This document shows, in pieces, positions 43,466 to 53,722 of a DNA stretch of 64,000 nt. Within the stretch, counting starts at the first letter, position 1. Every line of letters begins with the position of its first letter. The stretch lies in NCBI GenBank assembly GCA_016709995.1, contig JADJLQ010000001.1, forward strand, positions 1,708,001 to 1,772,000, given 5' to 3'. The translations under genes and the position numbers were made by a program. Under the pieces are notes generated by a model. The model worked only from the letters and a program-made list of their open reading frames with translations, did no database searches and was not told the DNA's origin. This DNA comes from Saprospiraceae bacterium (lineage in GTDB: Bacteria > Bacteroidota > Bacteroidia > Chitinophagales > Saprospiraceae).

Positions 43466-44536
43466 TTACTCCCTTGAAAAACAAGGCAATACATCCTCTC
43501 TAAAATAAGGTTCCTGATCTACCCAAAACATATAATTTACCCTTAAAAAGTTCCTTGCGAATGCATGCAATAATGGAACAATATTTTTTCTTTTTGATCC
43601 ACCATCATCTACTTCTTCGCCGGTCATACCAGTATAATTGCCATCTTGTATAGCTATGCCAAGGAGGACGGTGTAATGCCCTTCGTGCATCAGCGCCAGT
43701 ATATGATTGAGTTGTCCTTTTCGGGTGACCATCAGATCGGGTCCTCCCAGTCCGACGCCGATTTTTTCACCATATTGGTAGATACTTCGCAGGTATCCTT
43801 TGTCATCATGGGGCAACCATTCGCCACTCATAAAATTGGCATAGATCATCGTGGTGGATGTCGGAAATGCTGTTTTCAAAGCGAGCATATTTTCTTTTAA
43901 CCCAATCACATACGCCTGGTCAGAAAAAGTGGAATCTGCCCGGGAGCTTACCCCAATAGATGTTTCCTGCAGATTGATACCTTCTATGATTCCATCAAAT
44001 TCTTTTCCCAATGCCTGGAGCAGCAGGCTGAATCGTTCTCTAACTTGTTTATTCCAGCGTTTGGCGACCCAACCGGCAGGTTTGCCATCATCATCATATT
44101 GTAATACGGCTCCGCCATCGTATTCGGCGGTCAAGATATAATCAGGGACTGCATTGTACTTTGGATTAAAGGTGGCATCCTGTAACTGGATAAATAATTT
44201 TTTATGATATGATTTCAAATACGCATAATCCTGATTTAAAATCGAAAAATCATATTGTCCTTTTTGAGGCTCGAGGTCTTTCCAGGCATACATGATCTGA
44301 GCCCCTGTAAACATCGGATGATGCAACAAAGGATGGTCTATGATCAATTCTCTATCTCTTGCAAAATAGACAAAATGCTGAATCTCATCTTTAGGGATCG
44401 GGCAGGTAGCATTTAAATATTTTTTATAAGCGTCCATATATCGCTCACTCAACTTTTGTTGGGCACGAATAGAGGCACCTGCCAGGAGAAATGATAAGGC
44501 TACAATACTTATCCTAACGATTTTTGATTCTGTCAT
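43466..44536 (-). CDS. Putative secreted glycoside hydrolase (TIM barrel)
   Basis: 356 aa, signal peptide ending near SIRAQQK. GAQIMYAWKDLEPQKGQYDF is the usual start of a (beta/alpha)8 glycosidase. KKLFIQLQD and IIEGINLQETSIG follow at strands 3-4, with Glu in NLQET as a candidate acid/base, and NFLRVNYMFWVDQEPYF near the end as a candidate for the nucleophile strand. No CAZy family can be named with confidence. It resembles uncharacterised Bacteroidota proteins around plant-polymer loci. Confidence 0.6.
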   Translation of the reverse strand: MTESKIVRISIVALSFLLAGASIRAQQKLSERYMDAYKKYLNATCPIPKDEIQHFVYFARDRELIIDHPLLHHPMFTGAQIMYAWKDLEPQKGQYDFSILNQDYAYLKSYHKKLFIQLQDATFNPKYNAVPDYILTAEYDGGAVLQYDDDGKPAGWVAKRWNKQVRERFSLLLQALGKEFDGIIEGINLQETSIGVSSRADSTFSDQAYVIGLKENMLALKTAFPTSTTMIYANFMSGEWLPHDDKGYLRSIYQYGEKIGVGLGGPDLMVTRKGQLNHILALMHEGHYTVLLGIAIQDGNYTGMTGEEVDDGGSKRKNIVPLLHAFARNFLRVNYMFWVDQEPYFREDVLPCFSRE

Positions 44537-44590
44537 TGAAATTAGGTTTACCCCCGGGTGCTTTGATATTTTGTGCTGCCGTATAATAGG

Positions 44591-45157
44591 TTATATTTTC
44601 TTAATGATTTTGGCAGGAACACCGGCCACAATCGTATTCGGTGGAACATCCTTTGTGACGACCGCCCCGGCTGCTACGACCGAATTTTCACCAATAACCA
44701 GACCTGGCAATATGGTCGCATTTGCTCCAATCCAGGCATTTCTCTTGATAATGACTCCTCTAAGGTCAAGCATTTTTCGCTCGTTTGGATTTACAGGATG
44801 ATTTTCTGTAATGATGCTTACTTTGGGGCCTATGAGTACATCGTCTTCTATAGTAATTCCACCAAGGTCTAAAAACGTACAGGCATGATTGATAAATACA
44901 TTTTTACCAATCTGAATATGCCTTCCAAAGTTGGTATGAAATGGTGTAAAAATCGTTGTGCTCTCATCAATTTTCTGACCAATTATTTCACTCAACCGCA
45001 CTCTGATTTCTTCCACATTAGTAGAAGAGTTTAGTGCGACAGATAAATTAATTGTGTTTGAAACTGCTTCAAATATTTTTGGATATTCCGGGTCAGTAAA
45101 CGGGATGAGTCCTCCTGCCAGCATTCTATCAAAAATGTTACCCTCGTTTTGATTCAT
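44591..45157 (-). CDS. Hexapeptide-repeat sugar O-acetyltransferase
   Basis: 188 aa from ATG 45157 (a TTG six codons upstream is an alternative). Left-handed beta-helix repeats are seen in IGKNVFINHACTFLDLGGIT, IGPKVSI, IGANATILPGLVIG and VAAGAVVTKDVPPNTIVAG, with the catalytic-type His in FINHAC. This is the maltose/galactoside O-acetyltransferase group, which transfers acetyl from acetyl-CoA to sugars. Its 5' two thirds are part of the 1.43-kb segment repeated at 48 kb. Confidence 0.9.
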   Translation of the reverse strand: MNQNEGNIFDRMLAGGLIPFTDPEYPKIFEAVSNTINLSVALNSSTNVEEIRVRLSEIIGQKIDESTTIFTPFHTNFGRHIQIGKNVFINHACTFLDLGGITIEDDVLIGPKVSIITENHPVNPNERKMLDLRGVIIKRNAWIGANATILPGLVIGENSVVAAGAVVTKDVPPNTIVAGVPAKIIKKI

Positions 45158-46310
45158 GTTCTTTGTCTTTTTCAAAAATTTACTTTGCTATCAAATATCA
45201 ATCCATCCTTTTCGCCAACCTGTATAGGAAGCTAAACGAATAATAACCCGGATAAGCTTTTCTGCTCTCCGACTTCTATGTATCAGTGAGAAGCATCTAC
45301 ACATGTTTTCCTATATCCATGTATTCGAGGAAGTCTTTCATGCCGTAAAGGTTGATTTTTATCTAAGTTATTTCAATATTGAAATTTAAACATATTATGG
45401 ATACTATTCATGTAATCGATTGAAGTACTAATACTTAAATCCCGGCCCTATCAAATCTATACGATACCTTAGAAAAAAGAAGTTCTCTCGACCTGATAGT
45501 GGATCCCTGGCAAAGAATTTGATCATCAAGGTTCCGTTCATCGCCCTGCAACAGCCTGATCGGATCAGCTGGATTAAAATCGAAAACATCCAGCGTAAAT
45601 GACAAGCCAAAAGGTTTGCCGAGCACATCTGCGCTGTAGATGGTGTCCAGACCTTTATATAACTGATGATAAGACCAACCAAGACCGCCTATCAATAATC
45701 CGCCTCCTTCCCGCACGAAATTCATAATCAAAGGAACGTATTTGGTGCCAAAATCCTGCGGGGGGTTCCAATCGCTTAGGTACCAAAGCACTGACCCGCA
45801 ACTGAGGTCATGCTCAAGTGTCTCAGGCGTAGTAATCTTAAGACTCCAGCCTCGTCGATGGATGAAGTTTTGCACCTTTTTCATATCATAGATTTTGGCA
45901 TATGTACCCTCCCATACAAGAATCTGAGTTTCTAAAGAGCAATTTTCTTTATTGTTTCGTGAAGTGAGCCAGGCTAGCAATTTAGCGTGAATAGCAAATT
46001 GTCGCCGCCTTCGGTCATTTCCCAATCCCGGGTCAGGCCATCATGTGCATAAGCTAATACATGTCCATCACCGAATGGCCTTGCTGCTACAAAAATTCTT
46101 GATGTTACATCTTCATAGTAAGTCGGTGCATCTGACGGCAGCCTTCCCAAAGATTGCCATATAGTATTTCCATCACCCACAGGTGCAACATCGCACATGC
46201 CATATAAACAAAGACTTCCGGGCTTTCCATTATCAGTGCTAAGACGCAGTCCTTCAAATAAGCTGAGCATAGTCCGATCTCTTTCCATCTGCGCTTTTGC
46301 TCTTTCATTC
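44881..46310. repeat. 1.43-kb direct repeat, copy 1
   Basis: Matches 47968-49397 with a constant offset near 3,087, a few percent substitutions and several one-base indels. It begins inside the acetyltransferase gene and ends inside the caspase gene's coiled-coil region, right at the left end of the IS1634-like element. Confidence 0.93.
45435..46310 (-). pseudogene. Truncated C-terminal copy of the caspase-STAND protein
   Basis: Encodes ERAKAQMERDRTMLSLFEGL onward, including RIFVAARPFGDGHVLAYAHD and the GGGLLIGGLGWSYHQLYKGL domain. It begins at the junction with the IS element, so it has lost the caspase and NTPase parts. A one-base deletion (GCTAGCAATT versus GCTAGCGAATT in the other copy) breaks the frame near 45979. 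It preserves the frame where the other copy is broken at 49176, which shows how the intact C-terminus reads. Confidence 0.85.
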
Positions 46311-46312
46311 GC

Positions 46313-47961
46313 GTTTTCCGCAATGGGACACCCTGGCGTCTGTGGACAAGTTTTATGCATAATTTGATTCAACAATGCTCGACAATTCCTTTTGAAGGGA
46401 TCCATTTTTAAGGTAATCAATTTGTTTTTTAGATTCTGGAAGGCTTATTTCCAATTGATACATAGTATGAGTTAGCTCCGCCGCTTGTACTATAGATATT
46501 GACGAATGATTCTTATTTAAGATTCTTTCAAGTTCTTTATAAATAGAGTATGCGGCAAATGAGAGGCAAATATGGGCTTCTATCCTTCTTTTTAATCGGT
46601 GATATATGGGTCTTATTCTTAAGTCTGTTTTAGACATCCTAAATGCTTTTTCTATATGCCAAAGATTCTTGTATTGCTCAAGTATTATCGAAGGACTAAT
46701 GGTCGTATTTGTGATATAACCTTTTAGCCCGTCCCATTGTTTATCAGCATTATACTTATCATAATCTATCTCAATATCTACTTTGCCTTTCATTCGTAAG
46801 TATTTGTTGTAGCCTTTATTGTTAATGTTCTGCTTGGTAAGTTTTCCAGATTTTACTTGTTTTTCTAAACGAGACAGGCCTCGTTTCCGGTTGTGTTCGT
46901 CCTTTTTGGCCCTTTTTTCAGAATACGATATTATAAGCCTATTGCCGTCCATTTTGTGAATTATCCTGGTTTCACCATCATTCAACTTTAAGGAAAGAAT
47001 TTCGTTTTTGATAATGTTTTTTCAGACTTAGCTCTTGCTCCTATAATATAACTATACCCAAGACCTCCTAACGTATCAATATTTGCTTTAGTTAATAGGC
47101 CAGCGTCGGCTACAATGATTGGTTTCGCCAAATTGAATTTTTTGTCAACTTGTCAATAACTGGGATCAATGTATCTCCTTCGAATATTTTTCCTTCGAAA
47201 AGATCATAGCCGATAGGATAGCCACCTAGGCCTACTAATAAACCAAGATATATCTGAGGTAAGTGATGTTTGCCATCCTTAGAGAATCCGCTCATTCGAA
47301 AATCATCTTCTTCATTAGACTCAAAATACAGAGTCGTCATGTCACAAAATACTATACCTATCTCTCCTTCGAGAGTCTTTAAAGTGTGTTGATATGAAAT
47401 CTGCTCAACTTGTTCTTTTAATGTATCATTTAACTTGTCTAGAAATCGATATACCTGATCAAGACCAATGGTTACTCCTTGATATCGGTAGATGTATTCT
47501 ATTGTTTTTAGCTTGCTCAGTGGAAAAGCTAAACGGGCTATAACCAATTGCCGGAATAAGTCTTCTTTGATAGCATTGTAGCCGATGGCGTCGTATATTT
47601 TTCCAAAAATTAACTCAGGCCCTATAGTCCTAATTTGCATGTTTTCTATAGTGTCCAGGTAATTTTCAAGCTGTACATCCTGTTCAGAATTGAATAAACT
47701 TGATTGTCCAACCATACTGATTACATCAAGCTTGGCTTTCTGGACTAAATTCTTTATTTGATCTTCTCGGTCAGAACTGCCAACAGTCTTTTCAACTTTA
47801 TATCGGCCCCCAACCTTAGATATAATCTGAACACTGATACTACCAGATTTATTCTTCTTTTGTCTAATGAACACCCTAAAAATAAGCCCGGACACCCGTT
47901 TCTCAAAACAATAACTGATTATCAATTACTTATCTCAAAAAAATGCTCTAGTGCGGAAAAC
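46313..47961 (-). mobile_element. IS1634-like insertion sequence, 1,649 bp
   Basis: Ends GTTTTCCGCAAT (left) and ATTGCGGAAAAC-like TAGTGCGGAAAAC (right) form inverted repeats matching over 10-11 bases. It encodes one transposase on the minus strand. No target-site duplication is visible: flanks are TTCATTCGC and AGGAGGCAT. It sits exactly between the two 1.43-kb repeats. Confidence 0.8.
46353..47925 (-). pseudogene. IS1634-family transposase, two frameshifts
   Basis: N-terminal part in 47110-47925 with the first catalytic Asp in GIVFCDMTTLYFES and LPQIYLGLLVGLGGYPIGYD. The middle frame carries KPIIVADAGLLTKANIDTLG (second Asp). The C-terminal part in 46353-46985 has NLWHIEKAFRMSKTDLRIRP (Glu) and HICLSFAAYSIYKELERIL. 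Breaks lie near 47130 and 47010, both next to A/T runs, so sequencing error is possible. If restored, it would have about 550 residues, usual for the family. Confidence 0.85.
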
Positions 47962-47967
47962 AGGAGG

Positions 47968-48241
47968 CATGATTGATAAATACATTTTTACCAATCTGAA
48001 TATGCCTTCCAAAGTTGGTATGAAATGGTGTAAAAATCGTTGTGCTCTCATCAATTTTCTGACCAATTATTTTCACTCAACCGCACTCTGATTTCTTCCA
48101 CATTAGTAGAAGAGTTTAGTGCGACAGATAAATTAATTGTGTTTGAAACGCTTCAAATATTTTTGGATATTCCGGGTCAGTAAACGGGATGAGTCCTCCT
48201 GCCAGCATTCTATCAAAAATGTTACCCTCGTTTTGATTCAT
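47968..48241 (-). pseudogene. 5' fragment of the O-acetyltransferase gene
   Basis: Repeats the first ~92 codons of the 44591-45157 gene, cut by the IS. One-base differences (AATTATTTTCAC versus AATTATTTCAC; GAAACGC versus GAAACTGC) break the frame. Confidence 0.85.
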
Positions 48242-49397
48242 GTTCTTTGTCTTTTTTCAAAAATTTACTTTGCTATCAAATATCAATCCATCCTTTTCGC
48301 CAACCTGTATAGGAAGCTAAACGAATAATAACCCGGATAAGCTTTTCTGCTCTCCGACTTCTATGTATCAGTGAGAAGCATCTACACATGTTTTCCTATA
48401 TCCATGTATTCGAGGAAGTCTTTCATGCCGTAAAGGTTGATTTTTATCTAAGTTATTTCAATATTGAAATTTAAACATATTATGGATACTATTCATGTAA
48501 TCGATTGAAGTACTAATACTTAAATCCGGCCCTATCAAATCTATACGATACCTTAGAAAAAAGAAGTTCTCTCGACCTGATAGTGGATCCCTGGCAAAGA
48601 ATTTGATCATCAAGGTTACCGTTCATCGCCCTGCAACAGCCTGATCGGATCAGCTGGATTGAATTCGAAAACATCCTGCGTAAATGACAAGCCAAAAGGT
48701 TTGCCGAGCACATCTGCGCTGTAGATGGTGTCCAGACCTTTATATAACTGATGATAAGACCAACCCAGGCCGCCTATCAATAATCCGCCTCCTTCCCGCA
48801 CGAAATTCACGATCAAAGGAACGTGTTTGGTCGCAAAATCCTGCGGAGGGTACCAGTCGCTCAGGTACCAAAGCACTGACCCGCAACTGAGGTCATGCTC
48901 AAGTGTCTCGGGCGTAGTAATCTTAAGACTCCAGCCTCGTCGATGGATGAAGTTTTGCACCTTTGTCATATCATAGATTTTGGCATATGTACCCTCCCAT
49001 ACAAGAATCTGAGTTTCTAAAGAGCAATTTTCTTTATTGTTTCGTGAAGTGAGCCAGGCTAGCGAATTTAGCGTGAATAGCAAATTGTCGCCGCCTTCGG
49101 TCATTTCCCAATCCCGGGTCAGGCCATCATGTGCATAAGCTAATACATGTCCATCACCGAATGGCCTTGCTGCTACAAAAAATTCTTGATGTTACATCTT
49201 CATAGTAAGTCGGTGCATCTGACGGCAGCCTTCCCAAAGATTGCCATATAGTATTTCCATCACCCACAGGTGCACCATCGCACATGCCATATAAACAAAG
49301 ACTTCCGGGCTTTCCATTATCAGTGCTAAGACGCAGTCCTTCAAATAAGCTGAGCATAGTCCGATCTCTTTCCATCTGCGCTTTTGCTCTTTCATTC
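47968..49397. repeat. 1.43-kb direct repeat, copy 2
   Basis: Second copy of 44881-46310. It begins with the acetyltransferase fragment just after the IS right end and runs into the intact upstream part of the caspase gene. Confidence 0.93.
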
Positions 49398-51676
49398 TGT
49401 GCCGTTTCTTTTTCCGCCCGAGCTTTTTTTCGCTCATTTATTGCCCAACTCGAAAGCAGGGACAATGCCACGATGACAACAGTGACCAGCGTCCAGACGA
49501 TTCGTTTTCTACGCAAGTTTCGAGCAATGCTTTTGCGCACGAAACTTTGCTCCTGCGCGTTGAATCCATGCTGCGACTGCTGCAACAGGCGGGCTGCATT
49601 GGCGAGATTCGGGTTTTTATTCCACAGCAGTTGCACATTGCCAGACTTGGAGTACTGGTCCGCTTGCTGCCCGAGTCGTTCGCCCAACAGCAGGGTGTCC
49701 CGGCCGACTGCTTGAATCCATTCGAGTAAAGTCTTCCAGGTTCGTACCAGGGCAGGATGGGCCGGCTCAATAGAGTTAGTGTCATGTACGATGAGCCGGG
49801 CTTCGACCAATTGGTCGATGACCTCTGCCATCACGAGATTCTCCTGTGGAGAGTAATCGAGGTCGGCGATTGGCGCTCGTTTTCCCACCAAATCACCTTC
49901 CACAGTGACCATTCGGAGGAAAATCTTGCGCATCATAACCTGCCTGTCCGGGTCAAGTGACTGATAAAGAGCGTCTGCTTTTCGACGCATGATTCCCATC
50001 ACCCCGCCCAGCTTATCGTAGTCGCTCTGATTCATTGCCCTGTCCTGGCGACCGCTGGCGTTATAAGCCTGGTAGAGTTCATCCAAAGTACAGGACAAGA
50101 GTGGCAAAGCCCCTGGTGTTTGCACCACATCGCCGATGATGTTATCAACCATTTCGGGTGGGTCAAAGATCATAACTTCTTGTATGGTAGGCATGACGGC
50201 GGCTGCCATCAACTCCTCCAGGTTTAAAGGGGGGATCATGTACAATCCGTCTTGCCACAAGCCCATCAAAGAGCCACTGCTAAAACGCGATTCAAAATCA
50301 GCGCGGACAGTGATGATCACGCAATGTATGTGCCCCGAGTCGTCGACTACCTGGCGTAACCTGGCCAGGAAAGCTTCCCGCTCAGCCTGGTCAGTACAAT
50401 CGGTCATCACTTCCTCCAGCTGGTCTACCACCAGCACCGCTCCTTGTGGATTGGATTCGGCCAAACCTGTCAGTGCCTGTTCGATAGTGGCCAGGGGATG
50501 ATCCCCCGGTCGAATGACGGGCAATATAAGATGACCTGCCTCGCGAAGCCATGGCAACAACCCCGCTTTTACCACCGAAGACTTACCGGTACCGGATGCA
50601 CCGCTGACCACCAGCAGGCGAGTGGACGCCAAGCGTGATTTTAATTCGGCAATAACCTGGTCACGACCATAAAACAAGGCAGCATCTGACTCTTCAAAGG
50701 GCAGCAAACCCTTGTATGGACTATGTGATGGCCTTGATGGCAAGTTGAGACGATGCCTGGGGTGCAGGAAGATGAATTCGCCTTTATCATGTTTGCTCAA
50801 CGGAAAAAATCCCGGAGTCTGTCGTTTTTGCTGGCCAAGGTCGATCGTGGCCGGTTCTACCTGGTCACGAACATAAGAATAGAGTTCCGTAGCCGTGATC
50901 AATCCATCGCTTTCCCGACCGGTTCGGGCATCTGCATCACCTGCCAGCGCTTCAAAAAGTGCCAGTGCAAATGGTGAGTGCGCTTCTCCTGACTCCGAAG
51001 CCACCAGGCCCCGGTCGCCGGTAGGACGGTCCTGCACGATGTCCAATGCTTTCTGATCGTATGCAGCGGAAGTAATCACCTGCCAGGCAGGGTCGTGTAT
51101 GAAGCGGTCGAATCGCTCCTTATATATCTGCTTGGGCATCAGTGAACCTATGCTGCGGGTGCCGCTCGTCCATTTAAAAGCACCTGAGAAGCAGCAGTCC
51201 AGGATGATTAAAAGATGGCGGCAAGGCAGTGAGTTCAGTGCTTCCCGTAGTTCCGTCATGGCGATAAATGTCTTTAGTTCGGCCGGATCGGCATCAGCAG
51301 GAGCAAGGTAACCTGCTGGGCCATCATCACCGTCTGAGGCGATCCCATGACCTGCGAAATAGAACACTACCCGATCATCACTGCCAACTAACCCTGGCAT
51401 CGTCTCATGCAGCAGGGTGTGCAGCGTGCTGCGTGTCGGATCGAGTACCGGCGGATAGACCTTAAACTGATGTTTTTCGCCGAGCACTTGCGCTATCTTC
51501 CTGGCATCATTGACGGCAGTGGCCAGAGGCGACACTTTCTCGTAAGCATTGATGCCGATGACAAAGGCATGGTGGTGCGCGAAATGCAGTGTCTGTTGGT
51601 GATCATTGGTCGCAACACTATCCTGATTGCCTGTCACCGGCTTTTGCTCACGATTGACTCCAGAATCTTCGTTCAT
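48513..51676 (-). CDS. Caspase-like peptidase / STAND NTPase / transmembrane protein with TCAF-type C-terminal domain (two frameshifts)
   Basis: About 1,050 codons when joined. Residues 30-290: caspase p20-like domain, HAFVIGINAYEKVSPLATAV, His110 in YFAGHG and Cys162 in IILDCCFSGAF. Residues 318-680: nSTAND-type NTPase, SPYKGLLPFEESDAALFYGR, P-loop SGASGTGKSS (358-367), Walker B AVLVVDQLEEV. One TM helix (about 722-745) is followed by a charged coiled coil. The C-terminal region (FGDGHVLAYAHDGLTRDWEM, FVREGGGLLIGGLGWSYHQL) resembles the GATase-like domain of TCAF/M60-associated proteins. The main frame ends at 49154 after a 6-A run (five A in the other copy); a second one-base insertion lies near 48616. 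Family knowledge links prokaryotic caspase-STAND proteins to defence or programmed death; that role is inferred here. Confidence 0.8.
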
Positions 51677-51902
51677 AAGTCAATTGAATAAAACTTACGG
51701 ATACTATTATGTTTCATTTCGCTTCAACCCTGGGTTAAAAAGATTGTCCTGGTTTAAATATAAGGAGTCTCAATAGGTATTGAAATATACGAAAAATATT
51801 AGAATATCCTGAAAAAGGATAGTGTTAGGTGGGCTAAACTTACGAACATGCGCCCTGCTCTCAAATCTGATGAGCTACCCTGGTGAGTTCCTGAAAAAGA
51901 AG

Positions 51903-51976
51903 TAGCGTGAGGGAGACTTGAACTCCCGACCTTGCGATTATGAATCGCACGCTCTAACCAGCTGAGCTACCACGCC
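51903..51976 (-). tRNA. tRNA-Met (CAT), elongator type
   Basis: 74 nt. Acceptor GGCGTGG pairs with TCACGCT allowing G-U at both ends; D arm GCTC/GAGC; anticodon stem TGCGA/TCGCA with loop TTCATAA; variable AGGTC; T arm GGGAG TTCAAGT CTCCC. CCA is not encoded. It lacks the initiator features (no GGG/CCC anticodon stem). It borders the accessory region on its right. Confidence 0.93.
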
Positions 51977-52058
51977 ATGATGTCAATCCTCAAAGGCAAT
52001 AAAACGCCTTAAGAGGGCGCAAATATAAAAACTTCTCCGGTCTGTAAAAGGGTAATTT

Positions 52059-52682
52059 TTACATAAGATTAAAGTCCAACCCCTGGAATATAGTAGCTAC
52101 CTCCAGCTCAAATCCTTCCAAAACAGTGGATTTGATCGTGCCACCCGGTGCGTAAGGCTTCGAGGTGACATATTGACCTGCCTCATTTAAGGTGTACACC
52201 TGGATGATGGTCTCATATGGATAGACGATCCAGTATTCTTTTACACGGATGGTTTCGTAAAGCGCATATTTTTTGGTGACTTCTATCTGATCATTGGAAG
52301 GCGATAAGATCTCAATAATGAGGTCTGGAGCGCCTACGCATCCTCTCCGATCGATCTTTGTTTTATCACATATCACACAGAGGTCAGGTTGTACTACAGT
52401 AGTAATTTCTTCACTAAGTGCGTCGTTAGCAGAAAGTCTGACATCAAACGGGGCTGAAAATACCAAACAGGACTTACCTCTCAGGAAACTAAATAAATTT
52501 CCATGAATTTGACTTGAAATATGTTGGTGAATTGATGGTGGGGCAGGACTCATTTTAAAAATCTTTCCCTTGATGAGCTCTACACGTTCTTTAAAATTCC
52601 AGGTCAGATAATCTGCGTACGTATATAGTTTGGACAGGTCCAAATCTTCAAATCGTGTCACAGATACCACGGGTTCCATCAA
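52059..52682 (-). CDS. Uma2 (DUF820) family putative endonuclease
   Basis: 207 aa. Family blocks: YTYADYLTWNFKERVELIKG, HQHISSQIHGNLFSFL, VVQPDLCVICDKTKIDRRGC, GAPDLIIEILSPSNDQIEVT with KKYALYE, and KEYWIVYP. The PD...E.K constellation is that of restriction-like nucleases (QPD, IEIL, KKY). Function is unknown; paralogues are abundant in cyanobacteria and some Bacteroidota. Its start is divergent from xerD. Confidence 0.9.
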   Translation of the reverse strand: MMEPVVSVTRFEDLDLSKLYTYADYLTWNFKERVELIKGKIFKMSPAPPSIHQHISSQIHGNLFSFLRGKSCLVFSAPFDVRLSANDALSEEITTVVQPDLCVICDKTKIDRRGCVGAPDLIIEILSPSNDQIEVTKKYALYETIRVKEYWIVYPYETIIQVYTLNEAGQYVTSKPYAPGGTIKSTVLEGFELEVATIFQGLDFNLM

Positions 52683-52756
52683 ACAAATTTAAGCGAAAAA
52701 AAATGATTTGGTGGCATTGCGTCTCAATCAACAATATATTACAAAAAAATATAATA

Positions 52757-52764
52757 TATCTTTG
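52757..52764 (+). promoter_or_regulatory. TAnnTTTG promoter box of xerD
   Basis: TATCTTTG stands six bases before the xerD ATG at 52770, implying a nearly leaderless transcript. No good -33 TTTG is seen at the expected distance. Confidence 0.35.
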
Positions 52765-52769
52765 CTTGT

Positions 52770-53690
52770 ATGGATTGGAGATCTACCATCAAAGGATTTA
52801 CAGCTTACCTCAAGCTCGAAAGAGGACTTTCACCTAATTCAGTGGAAGCCTATGAGCGGGACTCTGAAAAGCTTGCTGCGTTTGCGATGGACACCTTCCC
52901 CGGCCTGTGGCCCGAAAAGCTCCAGCTGGAACACCTGGTAGCCTTTGTCAAGCACCTCGATGTCGAAGGACAAGACGAAAGATCACAGGCACGCACCCGC
53001 TCGGGTATCAGGGCTTTTTATAAATACCTGATCATCGAGGACTTATGTATGGATGACCCTACCGAACTTTTAGAAGGTCCCAAACTTTCCAAAAAATATC
53101 CTGATGTCCTTAGCCTCGACGAAATCAACCTGGTCTTGTCGCTAATCGATCTGAGTACGGACAGTGGGGTGCGTAACCGAGCCATGCTGGAGACCCTATA
53201 TGCCTGCGGATTGAGGGTAAGCGAGCTTATAAATTTAAGGATATCAGCCATCTATGAAGATATTGGCTTCGTCAAAGTCATCGGTAAAAACAATAAGGAA
53301 CGCATCGTGCCTATCGGGTCCGAAGCGCTTAAACACATCATGTTGTACCGGGAAGGGGTGCGCCGAACGATGAAAACCATCACCAAAGGATCTGAAGACA
53401 TCTTGTTTCTCAATCTGCGCGGCAGCAAACTTTCGCGGATCATGGTATTCCAACTCATCAAAGACCTCACGGCCAGCGCCGGTATCCACAAGCGAGTCAG
53501 TCCACATACTTTCAGGCATTCTTTCGCCACCCACCTGGTGGAACGTGGGGCTGACCTCAAGGCAGTACAGGACATGCTTGGGCATGAATCGATCACTACT
53601 ACGGAGATCTACACGCACCTGGACACGGACTATCTGAGAGAGACTTTACACAAGTTTCATCCGAGGTTCAATACCAAGGCCATTGGTTGA
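52770..53690 (+). CDS. xerD: Tyrosine recombinase XerD
   Basis: 306 aa. SAM-like N-terminal domain (FTAYLKLERGLSPNSVEAYE). Catalytic residues: R149 (ACGLRVSEL), K173 (VIGKNNKER), H246 and R249 (SPHTFRHSFATH), H272 (LGHESITTTEIYTH) and Y281. Length and motifs match housekeeping XerD that resolves chromosome dimers at dif with XerC. It is not an integron integrase: the extra domain between patches II and III is lacking. It overlaps the upstream extension of the next gene. Confidence 0.95.
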   Translation: MDWRSTIKGFTAYLKLERGLSPNSVEAYERDSEKLAAFAMDTFPGLWPEKLQLEHLVAFVKHLDVEGQDERSQARTRSGIRAFYKYLIIEDLCMDDPTELLEGPKLSKKYPDVLSLDEINLVLSLIDLSTDSGVRNRAMLETLYACGLRVSELINLRISAIYEDIGFVKVIGKNNKERIVPIGSEALKHIMLYREGVRRTMKTITKGSEDILFLNLRGSKLSRIMVFQLIKDLTASAGIHKRVSPHTFRHSFATHLVERGADLKAVQDMLGHESITTTEIYTHLDTDYLRETLHKFHPRFNTKAIG

Positions 53691-53722
53691 CCAGATACTT
53701 TTACCTTTGCGCATTCTTTGCA

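Noticed and set aside
52770..53690. Tyrosine recombinase as the integrase of the cassette array
   Set aside because: All features are those of housekeeping XerD; the integron-integrase-specific insertion is missing and it lies outside the array.
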